In this document: one piece after another, positions 8,223 to 15,632 of the stretch
Layout: each line of letters starts with the position of its first letter
Numbering within the stretch: position 1 is the stretch's first letter
From: Nocardioides bruguierae
GTDB lineage: Bacteria; Actinomycetota; Actinomycetes; Propionibacteriales; Nocardioidaceae
Length of the DNA stretch: 64,000 nt
Assembly: GCF_023656415.1 (NCBI RefSeq)
Contig: NZ_JAMOIL010000006.1
Coordinates: forward strand, 43,978 to 107,977
Reading direction: 5' to 3'
Program-made: the position numbers and the translations under genes
Notes under the pieces: generated by a model
Databases searched by the model: none
What the model was told of the DNA's origin: nothing
The model's input: only the letters and a program-made list of their open reading frames with translations

Positions 8223-9515
8223 CTAGGACCAGAGCCGTCGCGCCCGGCGGGCGACGTCGGCCCGCAGGGCGTCCAGATCGGCGTGCACGAGGTGCCCGTC
8301 GGTGACCACGGCCTCGCCACCCACCAGCACGTGCCGCGCCCGCGGCTCCGGGCCGAGGACGAGGCCGGCCAGCGGGTCGCGCACGTCGGCGACGTGGTCG
8401 CCGGGCCACACCACCACGTCGGCCTTCAGGCCCGGCTCCAGCGCGCCCACGTCGGTGCGGCCCAGGCACGCGGCTCCGCCGCGGGTGGCCATGTCGAGGG
8501 CGTCGCGCAGGCTGAGGGCCGTGGGGTCGGTGGCCCGCAGCCGGGCCACCTGGACGGCCGTGCGCATCTCGACGCCCAGCCCACCGATCTCGTTGGAGGC
8601 GACGCCGTCGACCCCGAGGCCGACGTGCACCCCGGCCGCGCGCAGGTCCGCGCTGCGCGCCATGCCCGCGCCCAGCCGCGCGTTGGAGGAGGGGCAGTGC
8701 GCCACCCCGGCGCGGGCGGCGCCGAGACGGGCCACCTCGTCGTCGGAGAAGTGGATGCCGTGGGCGAACCACACGTCGTCGTCCACCCACCCGAGCTCCT
8801 CGAGCAGCTCGACGGGCCGCTTGCCGAAGCGGGCCAGGCAGTCGCGCTCCTCGTCGAGGGTCTCGGCCAGGTGCGTGTGCAGCCGCAGGCCCAGCGAGCG
8901 GGCCAGGGCCGCGGACTCGCGCATCAGGTCGGTGGTCACCGAGAACGGGCTGCACGGCGCCACGGTGACGACCACGCGGTCGCCGTCGTGCAGCCGGTCG
9001 TGCACCGCCTGCGTGGAGGCGAGGATGGCGTCGAGGTCCTCCACGACGCTGTCCGGCGGGAGGCCGCCGTCGGACTCGCCGAGGTCCATCGAGCCGCGGG
9101 CCACGTGCACGCGCAGGCCGAGGCGGCGCCCGGCGTCGGCGATCGCGTCGAAGACGGAGTCGTCGCCGTGGGGCACGACGTAGTGGTGGTCGGCGGCCGT
9201 CGTGCAGCCGGTGAGCGCCAGCTCGGCCAGGCCGAGCGCGGCCGCGGCGCCGACGTCCTCGGGCGTGATCCGGGCCCAGACGGGGTAGAGCGTGCGCAGC
9301 CAGCCGAACAGCGTCTCGTCCACGGCCCAGCCGCGGGTGAGCCACTGGTAGAGGTGGTGGTGGGTGTTGACCAGGCCGGGGGTGAGCACGTCGCCGGTGC
9401 AGTCGAGCACCTCGTCCCCCTCACGGGCGGGGACGTCGCCGACGGCGGTGATCAGGCCGTCCTCGATCGCGACGTCGCCCGGCCACCGGGCGCCGCGCAG
9501 CACCAGGCGCGTCAC
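8223..9515 (-). CDS. Amidohydrolase, probably 8-oxoguanine deaminase-like
   Basis: The 430-residue enzyme belongs to the metal-dependent amidohydrolase superfamily, in the branch that holds 8-oxoguanine deaminase, guanine deaminase and the triazine hydrolases. Metal ligands are visible as the HxH in VNTHHHLYQ (His52, His54), the histidine in LHTHLAET, the histidine in FAHGIHF, and the aspartate in GLGVDGVASN. The N- and C-terminal beta-sandwich strands are complete. The likely reaction is hydrolytic deamination of an oxidised purine or related heterocycle in the cytosol, but the exact substrate is uncertain. It starts with GTG at 9515 in a 4-nt GTGA overlap with the upstream HD gene, so the two are coupled. 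Confidence 0.85.
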   Translation of the reverse strand: MTRLVLRGARWPGDVAIEDGLITAVGDVPAREGDEVLDCTGDVLTPGLVNTHHHLYQWLTRGWAVDETLFGWLRTLYPVWARITPEDVGAAAALGLAELALTGCTTAADHHYVVPHGDDSVFDAIADAGRRLGLRVHVARGSMDLGESDGGLPPDSVVEDLDAILASTQAVHDRLHDGDRVVVTVAPCSPFSVTTDLMRESAALARSLGLRLHTHLAETLDEERDCLARFGKRPVELLEELGWVDDDVWFAHGIHFSDDEVARLGAARAGVAHCPSSNARLGAGMARSADLRAAGVHVGLGVDGVASNEIGGLGVEMRTAVQVARLRATDPTALSLRDALDMATRGGAACLGRTDVGALEPGLKADVVVWPGDHVADVRDPLAGLVLGPEPRARHVLVGGEAVVTDGHLVHADLDALRADVARRARRLWS

Positions 9516-10195
9516 GCGGGCTGCTCGGTGGGCTGGTCGGCTGCCTGGTCCGCCTCCAGCGCCGCCCGCAGGCGGCCGACCTCGGCGGCGAGGTTGGCCC
9601 GCGCCTGCTCCTCCCACTGCTCGCGCGCCGGGCGCGTGTGGAAGAGGGCGGGCTTCTCGGCGAGGTGCTCGAGCACGTGCACGCGGCCCGCGTGGAAGGT
9701 GGCGTCGTCGAGGTGCGCGTACTCCGCGCGCACGGTGCGCACGTACTCCTCGTAGCGCCAGGCGGGCGCGGCGAGGATCGCGAGGTCGGCGTCGGAGAGC
9801 GCGCAGCCGGCGACGTCGTCGTCCTCGGGGGTGTGGGTCTCGGTGAGGCGGACGAGGCGGGCGACCTCGGCCGCGGTCTCCTCGCCGACGACCTCCGGCA
9901 GCTCGACCTCGGCCCACACGGCCGAGCGCTCCTCCGCGTCCCGCTCACCGTCGTAGACGGCGTCGTGGAACCAGGCGGCCAGCACCACCGGGAGCACCGG
10001 GAAGGGCACGCCCGCCACGGCGAGCTCCTCGAGCCGGGCCAGCACCTCGGCGAGGTGGGTCAGGTCGTGGTAGCCGCGGTGCGGCTCGGACCAGGCGTCC
10101 ACGAGGCGTTCGCGCAGGTCCTCCGCGTCGGGCAGCGGCCACCAGCGGCGGGGGTCGGGGTGGTCCGCGTCGGCGGACGTGCGTTCGTCAGGCAT
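9512..10195 (-). CDS. HD-domain metal-dependent hydrolase
   Basis: The 227-residue protein contains an HD-type metal-binding pattern: the histidine-rich block GYHDLTHLAEVLARL (His43, His47), the HD pair in AAWFHDAVYDG (His77, Asp78), and a later acidic helix around THTPEDDD. This arrangement matches predicted metal-dependent phosphohydrolases. The C-terminal region is helical and charged. The stop overlaps the amidohydrolase GTG start by 4 nt, so the two form an operon. A joint role in purine or nucleotide salvage is plausible but inferred from the pairing alone. The start is ATG at 10195. Confidence 0.82.
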   Translation of the reverse strand: MPDERTSADADHPDPRRWWPLPDAEDLRERLVDAWSEPHRGYHDLTHLAEVLARLEELAVAGVPFPVLPVVLAAWFHDAVYDGERDAEERSAVWAEVELPEVVGEETAAEVARLVRLTETHTPEDDDVAGCALSDADLAILAAPAWRYEEYVRTVRAEYAHLDDATFHAGRVHVLEHLAEKPALFHTRPAREQWEEQARANLAAEVGRLRAALEADQAADQPTEQPA

Positions 10196-10289
10196 CGCGA
10201 CCCATTGAAGCCCGCCGGAGGCCGCGGCGCCACCGGAACGCGCCCGGTGCGGACCTCGCCTCGGCCCCGCGACCGGCCGCGGGCGGGCC

Positions 10290-11246
10290 TCAGGCGCGGA
10301 CGGACGGCAGCCGCAGGGCCGCGGCCCGGGGGAGCAGCCCGCCGGCCGCCGCGTCCTGCTCGGTGGTGGCGGTGCGGGGCAGCGTCAGGCTGCCGAGCTC
10401 CACGACCTCGGCCGGGCCGCAGGACAGGCCGCGGACGGTGGTGCGGGTGGGGTGGGCGCCGGCGACGGGGCGGACGGGCCCGGAGGAGACCGTGAGCACC
10501 AGGCCCGAGGAGGACGGCAGGTCACCGCCCACGCGGAACGCGCCGGAGGCGTCGGTGCGGGTCCGGGCGAGCACGGCGCCGGCAGCGTCACGCAGCTCGA
10601 CGCGGGCCGCCCAGACGCCCCGTCCACCGTCGGCCTGCTCGCCGGCGGCGAGGACGCGACCGCGGAAGGCCCCGCCCGCCGTGATCGGGGTGTCCGTCGG
10701 CTCCGGGGCGAGCGGCGGCAGGGTCAGCACGGGGGCGTGCAGGTGCAGGCGGCCGACCCCGGGGGTCAGCGCCGTGGAGACCGAGCGACCGGTGCGGTGC
10801 GTGGCCCGCACCAGCAGCGGGACGGCGGGGAGCCCGCCGAGCACGTAGCGGCCGAGGCCGTCGGTGCGGACCGCGAAGGTGCGCCCGTCCGAGGCCCGGG
10901 CCGTGACGCGGGCGAACCGCACGAGGCCGCCGTCCGCGGCGGTGACCCGCCCGACCAGCCGACTGCCACGTGCGAGCTCGACCGGTACGGGTGCAGGTTC
11001 GTCGTCCGTCCCAGTGACGACGAGCTGCACCCGCACGGAGGCGAGGCGGAGAGGATCGGTGCCGTCCCGGTCGTCGACGACCTCCACGGTCACGGGTCCC
11101 GGCTCCACCGGGAGCACCACGCGGGCGTCCCAGGAGCGGCGTTCCCCGACCAGGCGGTCACCGGCGAACCACCGGAGGCGTGCGAGGCACGGCGCGGCCC
11201 GGTGGAGCTCCACCACGACCTGTCCCTGTGCGTCCGTCGCCCGCAT
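10290..11246 (-). CDS. Carboxypeptidase-regulatory-like domain protein
   Basis: The product (318 residues from the ATG at 11246) has two recognisable carboxypeptidase-regulatory-like beta-sandwich segments. One centres on RLVGRVTAADGGLVRFARVTA and DGLGRYVLGGLP. The other centres on FRGRVLAAGEQ and RTDASGAFRVGGDLP. No signal peptide or membrane segment is visible, so it is probably cytoplasmic or exported by an unknown route. An upstream GTG at 11276 is in frame, but the ATG at 11246 has a GAGG ribosome binding site. It lies downstream of a secreted protein of the same domain type, which suggests duplication. No enzymatic residues are seen. Confidence 0.65.
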   Translation of the reverse strand: MRATDAQGQVVVELHRAAPCLARLRWFAGDRLVGERRSWDARVVLPVEPGPVTVEVVDDRDGTDPLRLASVRVQLVVTGTDDEPAPVPVELARGSRLVGRVTAADGGLVRFARVTARASDGRTFAVRTDGLGRYVLGGLPAVPLLVRATHRTGRSVSTALTPGVGRLHLHAPVLTLPPLAPEPTDTPITAGGAFRGRVLAAGEQADGGRGVWAARVELRDAAGAVLARTRTDASGAFRVGGDLPSSSGLVLTVSSGPVRPVAGAHPTRTTVRGLSCGPAEVVELGSLTLPRTATTEQDAAAGGLLPRAAALRLPSVRA

Positions 11247-11297
11247 CCTGCTCACCTCATCCGTCACACCCGTCACGTGCCCGGGCTCGTGTCATCG

Positions 11298-11326
11298 ACC
11301 ATAGGCGGAGAGTCGGCCACGCTTCA
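11298..11326 (-). promoter_or_regulatory. Possible promoter of the 10290-11246 gene
   Basis: On the minus strand TGAAGC and TATGGT are separated by 17 nt and lie about 50 nt before the start codon. The -35 half is weak. Nothing else is visible in the 277-nt gap, including no clear terminator. Confidence 0.35.
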
Positions 11327-11523
11327 TCCACAGATCGGCCACGGTGCACGCACGTTCTGCCCACACGTCTCCGGGAGGTCCTTCCGATCGGACGTCAGCG
11401 GCCCGGCGGCGGAGGAGGCGTCGCTCTCCGCCGCCATCATGGCTGTTCAGATACCCCCACGTGCATGAGATCGGCAGGTTCGGTCCACTGGTCCAGCGCG
11501 GTGACCGGACCGTTCCGGGAAGA

Positions 11524-12762
11524 TCAGACGCCCTTGCGCTTGACCAGCTCGACGGTGCCGATCCGCTTCACCCGGTCCACCCGGACCTGCACGCCGGTGC
11601 GGGTCCACTTCTTGTAGTACTCGGCCTGGGCGCTGTTCGGCAGGACCTGGACGGTCACCTTCTGCGTGCGCAGCTGCTGACCGACCAGGAAGGTGCCGTC
11701 GGCGGCGGTGGTGGTCTCCGCGACCACGTCGCCCCCGTCGTCGTAGAGCCGCACCGTGGTGCCCTCCATCGGGGCGCGGCCGTCGCTGCTGACCACGCGG
11801 CCCCGGACGCGGCCGCCCTGCTTCGTCCAGCGGAAGACCGAGGCGAGGTCGGCGCGGCCGGCGCGGACGGTGCCGCCCTCGACGGCGCCGGTGCGCGGGA
11901 GGTAGTTCTCGTAGCCGGGGGCGATGAGCGTGTACCGGCCGGGGAAGAGCCCGGCGAGGTTGGCGGTGCCGTGCCGGGCGTTGACCGTCCACCACTGCCC
12001 GGTCGTGCGGGAGACGACGGTGACGGTCACCCGCGAGCTGATCGGCTCGCCGCCGGCGCGCAGGTCCACCAGGAGCTTGCCGGCCTTGGTGCCGAGGGTG
12101 AGGGGCACGTCCCGGACCTCGCCCACGGCCAGGTCGGCGACGTAGGTGGAGCGGGCGACCCAGGTCTTCGACCGGTCCCAGGTGAAGAGGCTGTAGCTGC
12201 CGCGGGGCAGGCCGGTGACGGCGAACCGGCCGCGCTTGTCGGCCGTCGTCGTGAAGCTGTTCTCGGCCGCGTCGGCGGCCACCACGCGGGCGCTCGCCAG
12301 GGCCTTGCCGTGGCGGTTGCGCACGACGCCGGTGACCGACGCGCCGCGCACCATCCGCACGTTGCGCTGCAGCGTCCGCTTCCGCACCCGGACGGTCACG
12401 TCGGTCGGGGCGTACTTCTTGGTGTTGTACGAGGGCCGCTTGTCGGAGAACTGCAGGTGGTAGACGCCCGGCGCGAGCCGCAGCGAGTAGACGTCGTTGC
12501 GCACGCGGCGCACGCCGATCTGGGTCCAGTCCCGGGTGAACCAGCGCATCACGATGGCCACGCCGTCGGGGTTGCGCACGACGCCGCGGACGGTGGTGCG
12601 GGTGCCCCGCTCGGCGGGGGGCGACGACGAGGCGGACGAGGTGGCCGTGGCGCCGGAGGTGTCCGCGGCGGAGGCGGTGCCCGTGGGGACGAGCGCCTCG
12701 CCCAGGAGGACGACGAGGGCGAGCAGCAGCGCCGGCCGGGCCGGGCGGTGGGGGGTCGGCAT
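11524..12762 (-). CDS. Secreted protein with repeated carboxypeptidase-regulatory-like domains
   Basis: The 412-residue protein starts with a clear Sec signal peptide: basic start, then the hydrophobic core ALLLALVVLLGEALV, then TGTASAAD with cleavage predicted after ASA or AA. A Ser/Thr-rich linker follows (about 35-55). The rest consists of repeated beta-sandwich modules marked by RGVVRNPDGVAI, TGVVRNRHGKALASARVV, ADKRGRFAVTGLPRGSY and RGRVVSSDGRAPMEGTTV. Such modules act as adhesion or spacer domains. The lysine- and arginine-rich composition between modules is notable and may help binding to cell-wall polymers. No catalytic motif is visible. Confidence 0.75.
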   Translation of the reverse strand: MPTPHRPARPALLLALVVLLGEALVPTGTASAADTSGATATSSASSSPPAERGTRTTVRGVVRNPDGVAIVMRWFTRDWTQIGVRRVRNDVYSLRLAPGVYHLQFSDKRPSYNTKKYAPTDVTVRVRKRTLQRNVRMVRGASVTGVVRNRHGKALASARVVAADAAENSFTTTADKRGRFAVTGLPRGSYSLFTWDRSKTWVARSTYVADLAVGEVRDVPLTLGTKAGKLLVDLRAGGEPISSRVTVTVVSRTTGQWWTVNARHGTANLAGLFPGRYTLIAPGYENYLPRTGAVEGGTVRAGRADLASVFRWTKQGGRVRGRVVSSDGRAPMEGTTVRLYDDGGDVVAETTTAADGTFLVGQQLRTQKVTVQVLPNSAQAEYYKKWTRTGVQVRVDRVKRIGTVELVKRKGV

Positions 12763-12890
12763 GCGTGACTTCCCGTGGGGGCGGGCCCGGGACCCTGGCG
12801 TCCCGGTGCGGTGGCACCACTGTAGGAACAGTGCCTGGTCGTGGCCTCAAGACCGACGCAGGATCGCGTCAGCGTTGGCTCAGGCTCACC

Positions 12891-13817
12891 TCAAGACGCG
12901 GCCTGCCCCGGTGACTGCCCAGGTGATTGCTCAGGTGACTGCTCCGGTGCCTGCTCCGGTGACCGGGTGCCGACGCGTTGCCCGGACAGCGCCCAGCGGA
13001 TGCCGCCGACGACCCCGGAGCCGAGCAGGCGGACGACGGTCCGCTCGCTCACCGGCGCCCAGGGCAGCCGCAGCGGCGGCCGGGTCCAGGCCGGCAGCAG
13101 GCCCACCCCGGCCGCCGACAGGGCGGCGTACGGGACGCGGGCGGCCAGGGGGATGGGCGGGTGCAGCAGCAGGAACCGCGCGGCCTCCCGGGCTGCCGGG
13201 GTGCCGCGCAGCTCCACCCGGTAGGAGCCGAGGGTGGCCGCGAGCGAGGCGCGGTCGGTGGGCGGGTCGAGGACGCCGAGGGCTCGGGCGACCACGGCCG
13301 CCTGGGCCAGGTAGGTGTCGCACTCGGCCGGGGTGAGCGGGCGCTCGCCGTAGACCTGGTGCGCCAGCAGGAACGAGTCGACCTCGGCCGCGTGCACCCA
13401 GGCGAGCAGGTGCGGGTCGCCGGCCGCGTAGGCGGTGCCGTCGGGCAGCGTGCCCGTGACCCGGTCGTGGATGCGGCGCACCGTCTCCACCGCCGTCCGC
13501 GCGTCGTCGGCGTGGCCGAAGGTGGTGGTCGCCAGGAAGGTGCTGGTGCGGGCGAGGCGGCCCCACAGGTCGCCCCGGTAGCCGGAGTGGTCGGCGACCG
13601 CCTGCATGGCGGCGGGGTGCAGCGTCTGCAGCAGCAGGGCCCGCACGCCGCCGACGAACATCGAGGCGTCGCCGTGCACCCGGGTGATGGGGGAGCCGGG
13701 CTCGAACCAGCGCGGGCCGGGCCGGGTGTGGATGCGGTCGCGGTTGCGCGGGCCGTCGGGCCCCGCGACACGGGTGAAGAGCGCCTCGCCCAGGCGTGCG
13801 CGGGCCTGCGTGATCAT
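12891..13817 (-). CDS. Oxygenase MpaB-family protein (DUF2236)
   Basis: The 308-residue protein matches the MpaB/latex-clearing-protein-like DUF2236 family, predicted heme-dependent oxygenases. The conserved block RVHGDASMFVGGVRALLLQTLHP and the later segments GHADDARTAVETVRRIHDRV and DPHLLAWVHAAEVDSFLLA contain the conserved histidines expected to hold the cofactor. Function in this organism is unknown; relatives cleave carbon-carbon double bonds. It ends in a low-complexity Ser-Pro-Gln repeat tail. The start is ATG at 13817, preceded by TACGGT at 6 nt without a ribosome binding site. The frame extends upstream only into non-coding DNA. Confidence 0.85.
   Translation of the reverse strand: MITQARARLGEALFTRVAGPDGPRNRDRIHTRPGPRWFEPGSPITRVHGDASMFVGGVRALLLQTLHPAAMQAVADHSGYRGDLWGRLARTSTFLATTTFGHADDARTAVETVRRIHDRVTGTLPDGTAYAAGDPHLLAWVHAAEVDSFLLAHQVYGERPLTPAECDTYLAQAAVVARALGVLDPPTDRASLAATLGSYRVELRGTPAAREAARFLLLHPPIPLAARVPYAALSAAGVGLLPAWTRPPLRLPWAPVSERTVVRLLGSGVVGGIRWALSGQRVGTRSPEQAPEQSPEQSPGQSPGQAAS
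12910..12957 (-). repeat. Four 12-bp tandem units in the MpaB C-terminus
   Basis: Four imperfect copies of a 12-bp unit (plus strand GGTGACTGCTCC-like) encode a disordered tail of four-residue SPEQ/APEQ/SPGQ repeats. The units keep the frame. Confidence 0.85.
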
Positions 13818-13823
13818 CCGTCC

Positions 13824-13829
13824 ACCGTA
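13824..13829 (-). promoter_or_regulatory. -10 box, leaderless MpaB gene
   Basis: TACGGT on the minus strand is 6 nt before the ATG at 13817. Confidence 0.5.
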
Positions 13830-13855
13830 CGGACGACGACGCCGGCGCCCGCACA

Positions 13856-13877
13856 CCCTCTCGTCGCGACGAGGGGG
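13856..13877 (-). terminator. Hairpin downstream of serA
   Basis: An 11-bp near-perfect palindrome centred on CGTCGCGACG (13862-13871), flanked by C and G runs, lies about 45 nt after the serA stop. Longer flanking complementarity (GACGCCGGCG-type) surrounds it. There is no T-tract, so it may work as a GC-rich terminator of the kind common in actinobacteria. Confidence 0.5.
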
Positions 13878-13920
13878 CGGCGGACGCCGGCGTGCGGTCG
13901 TGCCCGGTGGTGGGGCGGCG

Positions 13921-15129
13921 TCAGTCCTGCGGAGCGTGCCAGGTGCGCACCCACTGGCAGTGCTCGGAGCCGGCCAGCTTGGCGACGACCTCCTCGGGCA
14001 CGTCGCCGTCGATGTCGATCACCGCGTAGCCCTGCTGGCGCACGGTGGCCAGGTACTGGCCGGTGACGTTGGCGCCGGAGTCGGCGAGCAGCTGGTTCAC
14101 CTCGGCGAGCACGCCGGGCAGGTTGTCGTGCAGGTAGCCCAGGCGGTTGCCGGTGTGCAGCTCGGGGGCGCCGACCGCGGGCAGGTTCACGCTGAGCTCG
14201 GTGCGGCCCTGCAGGTGGAACCCGGCGAGCTTGGTGGCGACGAAGAAGCCGATCTCCTCCTGCGCCTCCTGGGTCGAGCCGCCCACGTGCGGGGTGAGGA
14301 TGACGTTGTCGAGGCCCTTGAGCGGGGACTCGAACTCGTCGCCCTGCGCCTTCGGCTCGATCGGGAACACGTCGAGCGCGGCACCGGCGATGTGGCCGGA
14401 GACGATGTGGTCGCGCAGCGCCTCGGTGTCCACGACCATGCCGCGGCTGGCGTTGATGAACAGCGAGCGCGGCTTCATCTTCGCGAACTGCTCGGCGCCG
14501 AAGAGGCCGGCGTTGCCCGGGCGTCCGTCGACGTGGATGGAGACGACGTCGGCCTCGGCCAGCAGCGCGTCCAGCGTGCGCTTGCGCTTGGCGTTGCCGT
14601 GGGCGAGCCGGTCGGCGGTGTCGTAGAAGATCACCGAGAGGCCCATGGCCTCGGCGAGGTTCGAGAGCTGGGTGCCGATGTTGCCGTAGCCGACGATGCC
14701 GAGGACGCGGCCGCGGATCTCGTGGGAGCCCTTGGCGGACTTGTCCCACACGCCGGCGTGCATCTTCTCGGTCTTCTCGGCCAGGCGGCGCGCCAGCATG
14801 ATGATCTCGCCGATCACCAGCTCGACGACGCTGCGCGTGTTCGAGTACGGCGCGTTGAAGACCGCGATGCCGCGCTCGGCCGCGGCCGCGTGGTCGATCT
14901 GGTTGGTGCCGATGCAGAAGCAGCCGACGGCCTTGAGGTCGGGGGCGGCGTCGAGTGCCTCGGCGGAGACGTGGGTGTTGGAGCGGATGCCCAGCAGCGA
15001 GACGCCCTGCAGCTTCTCGACCAGCTCGTCGTGGTCGAGCGAGTGGCCGAGCAGCTCGACGTCGTAACCGCGGTCTTCGAGGATCTCGACCGCGAGCGGG
15101 TGGATGTTCTCCAGGAGCAGCGCCTTCAC
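13921..15129 (-). CDS. serA: D-3-phosphoglycerate dehydrogenase
   Basis: The 402-residue enzyme catalyses the first step of serine synthesis, oxidising 3-phosphoglycerate with NAD in the cytosol. The NAD-binding motif is GIVGYGNIGTQ (about 144-154). The catalytic residues are Arg229 (INASRG), Glu258 (FPIEP) and His281 (TPHVGGS). A C-terminal ACT domain (about 330-402), the allosteric serine sensor, is present. The length and architecture match the short E. coli-type enzyme rather than the longer form of about 530 residues common in actinobacteria, so a second serA may exist elsewhere. It starts with GTG at 15129 behind a TACCCT box at 6 nt. Confidence 0.92.
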   Translation of the reverse strand: MKALLLENIHPLAVEILEDRGYDVELLGHSLDHDELVEKLQGVSLLGIRSNTHVSAEALDAAPDLKAVGCFCIGTNQIDHAAAAERGIAVFNAPYSNTRSVVELVIGEIIMLARRLAEKTEKMHAGVWDKSAKGSHEIRGRVLGIVGYGNIGTQLSNLAEAMGLSVIFYDTADRLAHGNAKRKRTLDALLAEADVVSIHVDGRPGNAGLFGAEQFAKMKPRSLFINASRGMVVDTEALRDHIVSGHIAGAALDVFPIEPKAQGDEFESPLKGLDNVILTPHVGGSTQEAQEEIGFFVATKLAGFHLQGRTELSVNLPAVGAPELHTGNRLGYLHDNLPGVLAEVNQLLADSGANVTGQYLATVRQQGYAVIDIDGDVPEEVVAKLAGSEHCQWVRTWHAPQD

Positions 15130-15135
15130 GTGGCC

Positions 15136-15141
15136 AGGGTA
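15136..15141 (-). promoter_or_regulatory. -10 box, leaderless serA
   Basis: TACCCT on the minus strand is 6 nt before the GTG at 15129. Confidence 0.5.
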
Positions 15142-15228
15142 GGCCGACCGGCCGCGATCACCCCAGGGACGACGAGTGCTGGACGTCGGGCCCGGTCGTC
15201 GCGAGTTTCGGACCGGCTTGTCCCAACC

Positions 15229-15252
15229 TTGCTCAACCGGTTGCTCAACCGG
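15229..15252. repeat. Two perfect tandem copies of a 12-bp unit in the serA/DUF5999 gap
   Basis: TTGCTCAACCGG is repeated head to tail. The junction creates the palindrome CAACCGGTTG, which could be an operator half-site pair. It lies 75 nt before the DUF5999 gene and 100 nt from serA. Confidence 0.7.
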
Positions 15253-15326
15253 CTCGGCGGGTGCCCGATGGAACCCCTGTCACGCACAGCAGCACCGACG
15301 ACACCGACGACGGCGAGAGGACCACC

Positions 15327-15479
15327 ATGTGCCACCACGTCCCCACGTGCCCGGATGCCCGGGACCCCCACGCCACGGCGGCCCACACCGTGTCCGACCA
15401 CGACGTCGACCAGGGCTGGCAGCTGCTGTGCAACGGACTCATCGTCTTCCACGACGGCGGATGCCTGGTCCCGCCCTGA
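15327..15479 (+). CDS. DUF5999 family small protein
   Basis: This 50-residue protein begins MCHHVPTCPDARDPH and ends QLLCNGLIVFHDGGCLVPP. Those two blocks are characteristic of the actinobacterial DUF5999 family of about 60 residues. Four cysteines and several histidines (Cys2, His3, His4, Cys8) suggest metal binding, but no function is known. The longer open frame upstream is not coding. The ATG at 15327 follows a purine-rich GAGAGGA site. A tandem 12-bp repeat lies 75 nt upstream. Confidence 0.75.
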   Translation: MCHHVPTCPDARDPHATAAHTVSDHDVDQGWQLLCNGLIVFHDGGCLVPP

Positions 15480-15598
15480 CCGGCACCCGCACTGGTGGGC
15501 CCGCCCGGGACTGGCGGCGGGCGGGCGCACCCTCGGGGGCGTCGCACGGTCACGTCGAGCATCACGCTCCGTGGCCCGCGGCGCCCCCGAACCCCTGT

Positions 15599-15626
15599 CC
15601 GTCCCGCACCCCCGGTGCCGGGACGG
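15599..15626. terminator. GC hairpin between DUF5999 and the XPB gene
   Basis: CCGTCCCGCACC (15599-15610) pairs with 15614-15626 with a single bulged base, giving a 12-bp stem and 3-nt loop. It sits just after the XPB stop between convergent genes, so it could end transcription from either side. Confidence 0.55.
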
Positions 15627-15632
15627 GAGTCC

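Noticed and set aside
13694..13710. A T-loop-like sequence (GGCTCGAACC) suggesting a tRNA
   Set aside because: It lies inside the MpaB reading frame (encoding WFEPGSP), and no acceptor stem, D-arm or anticodon arm can be built around it.
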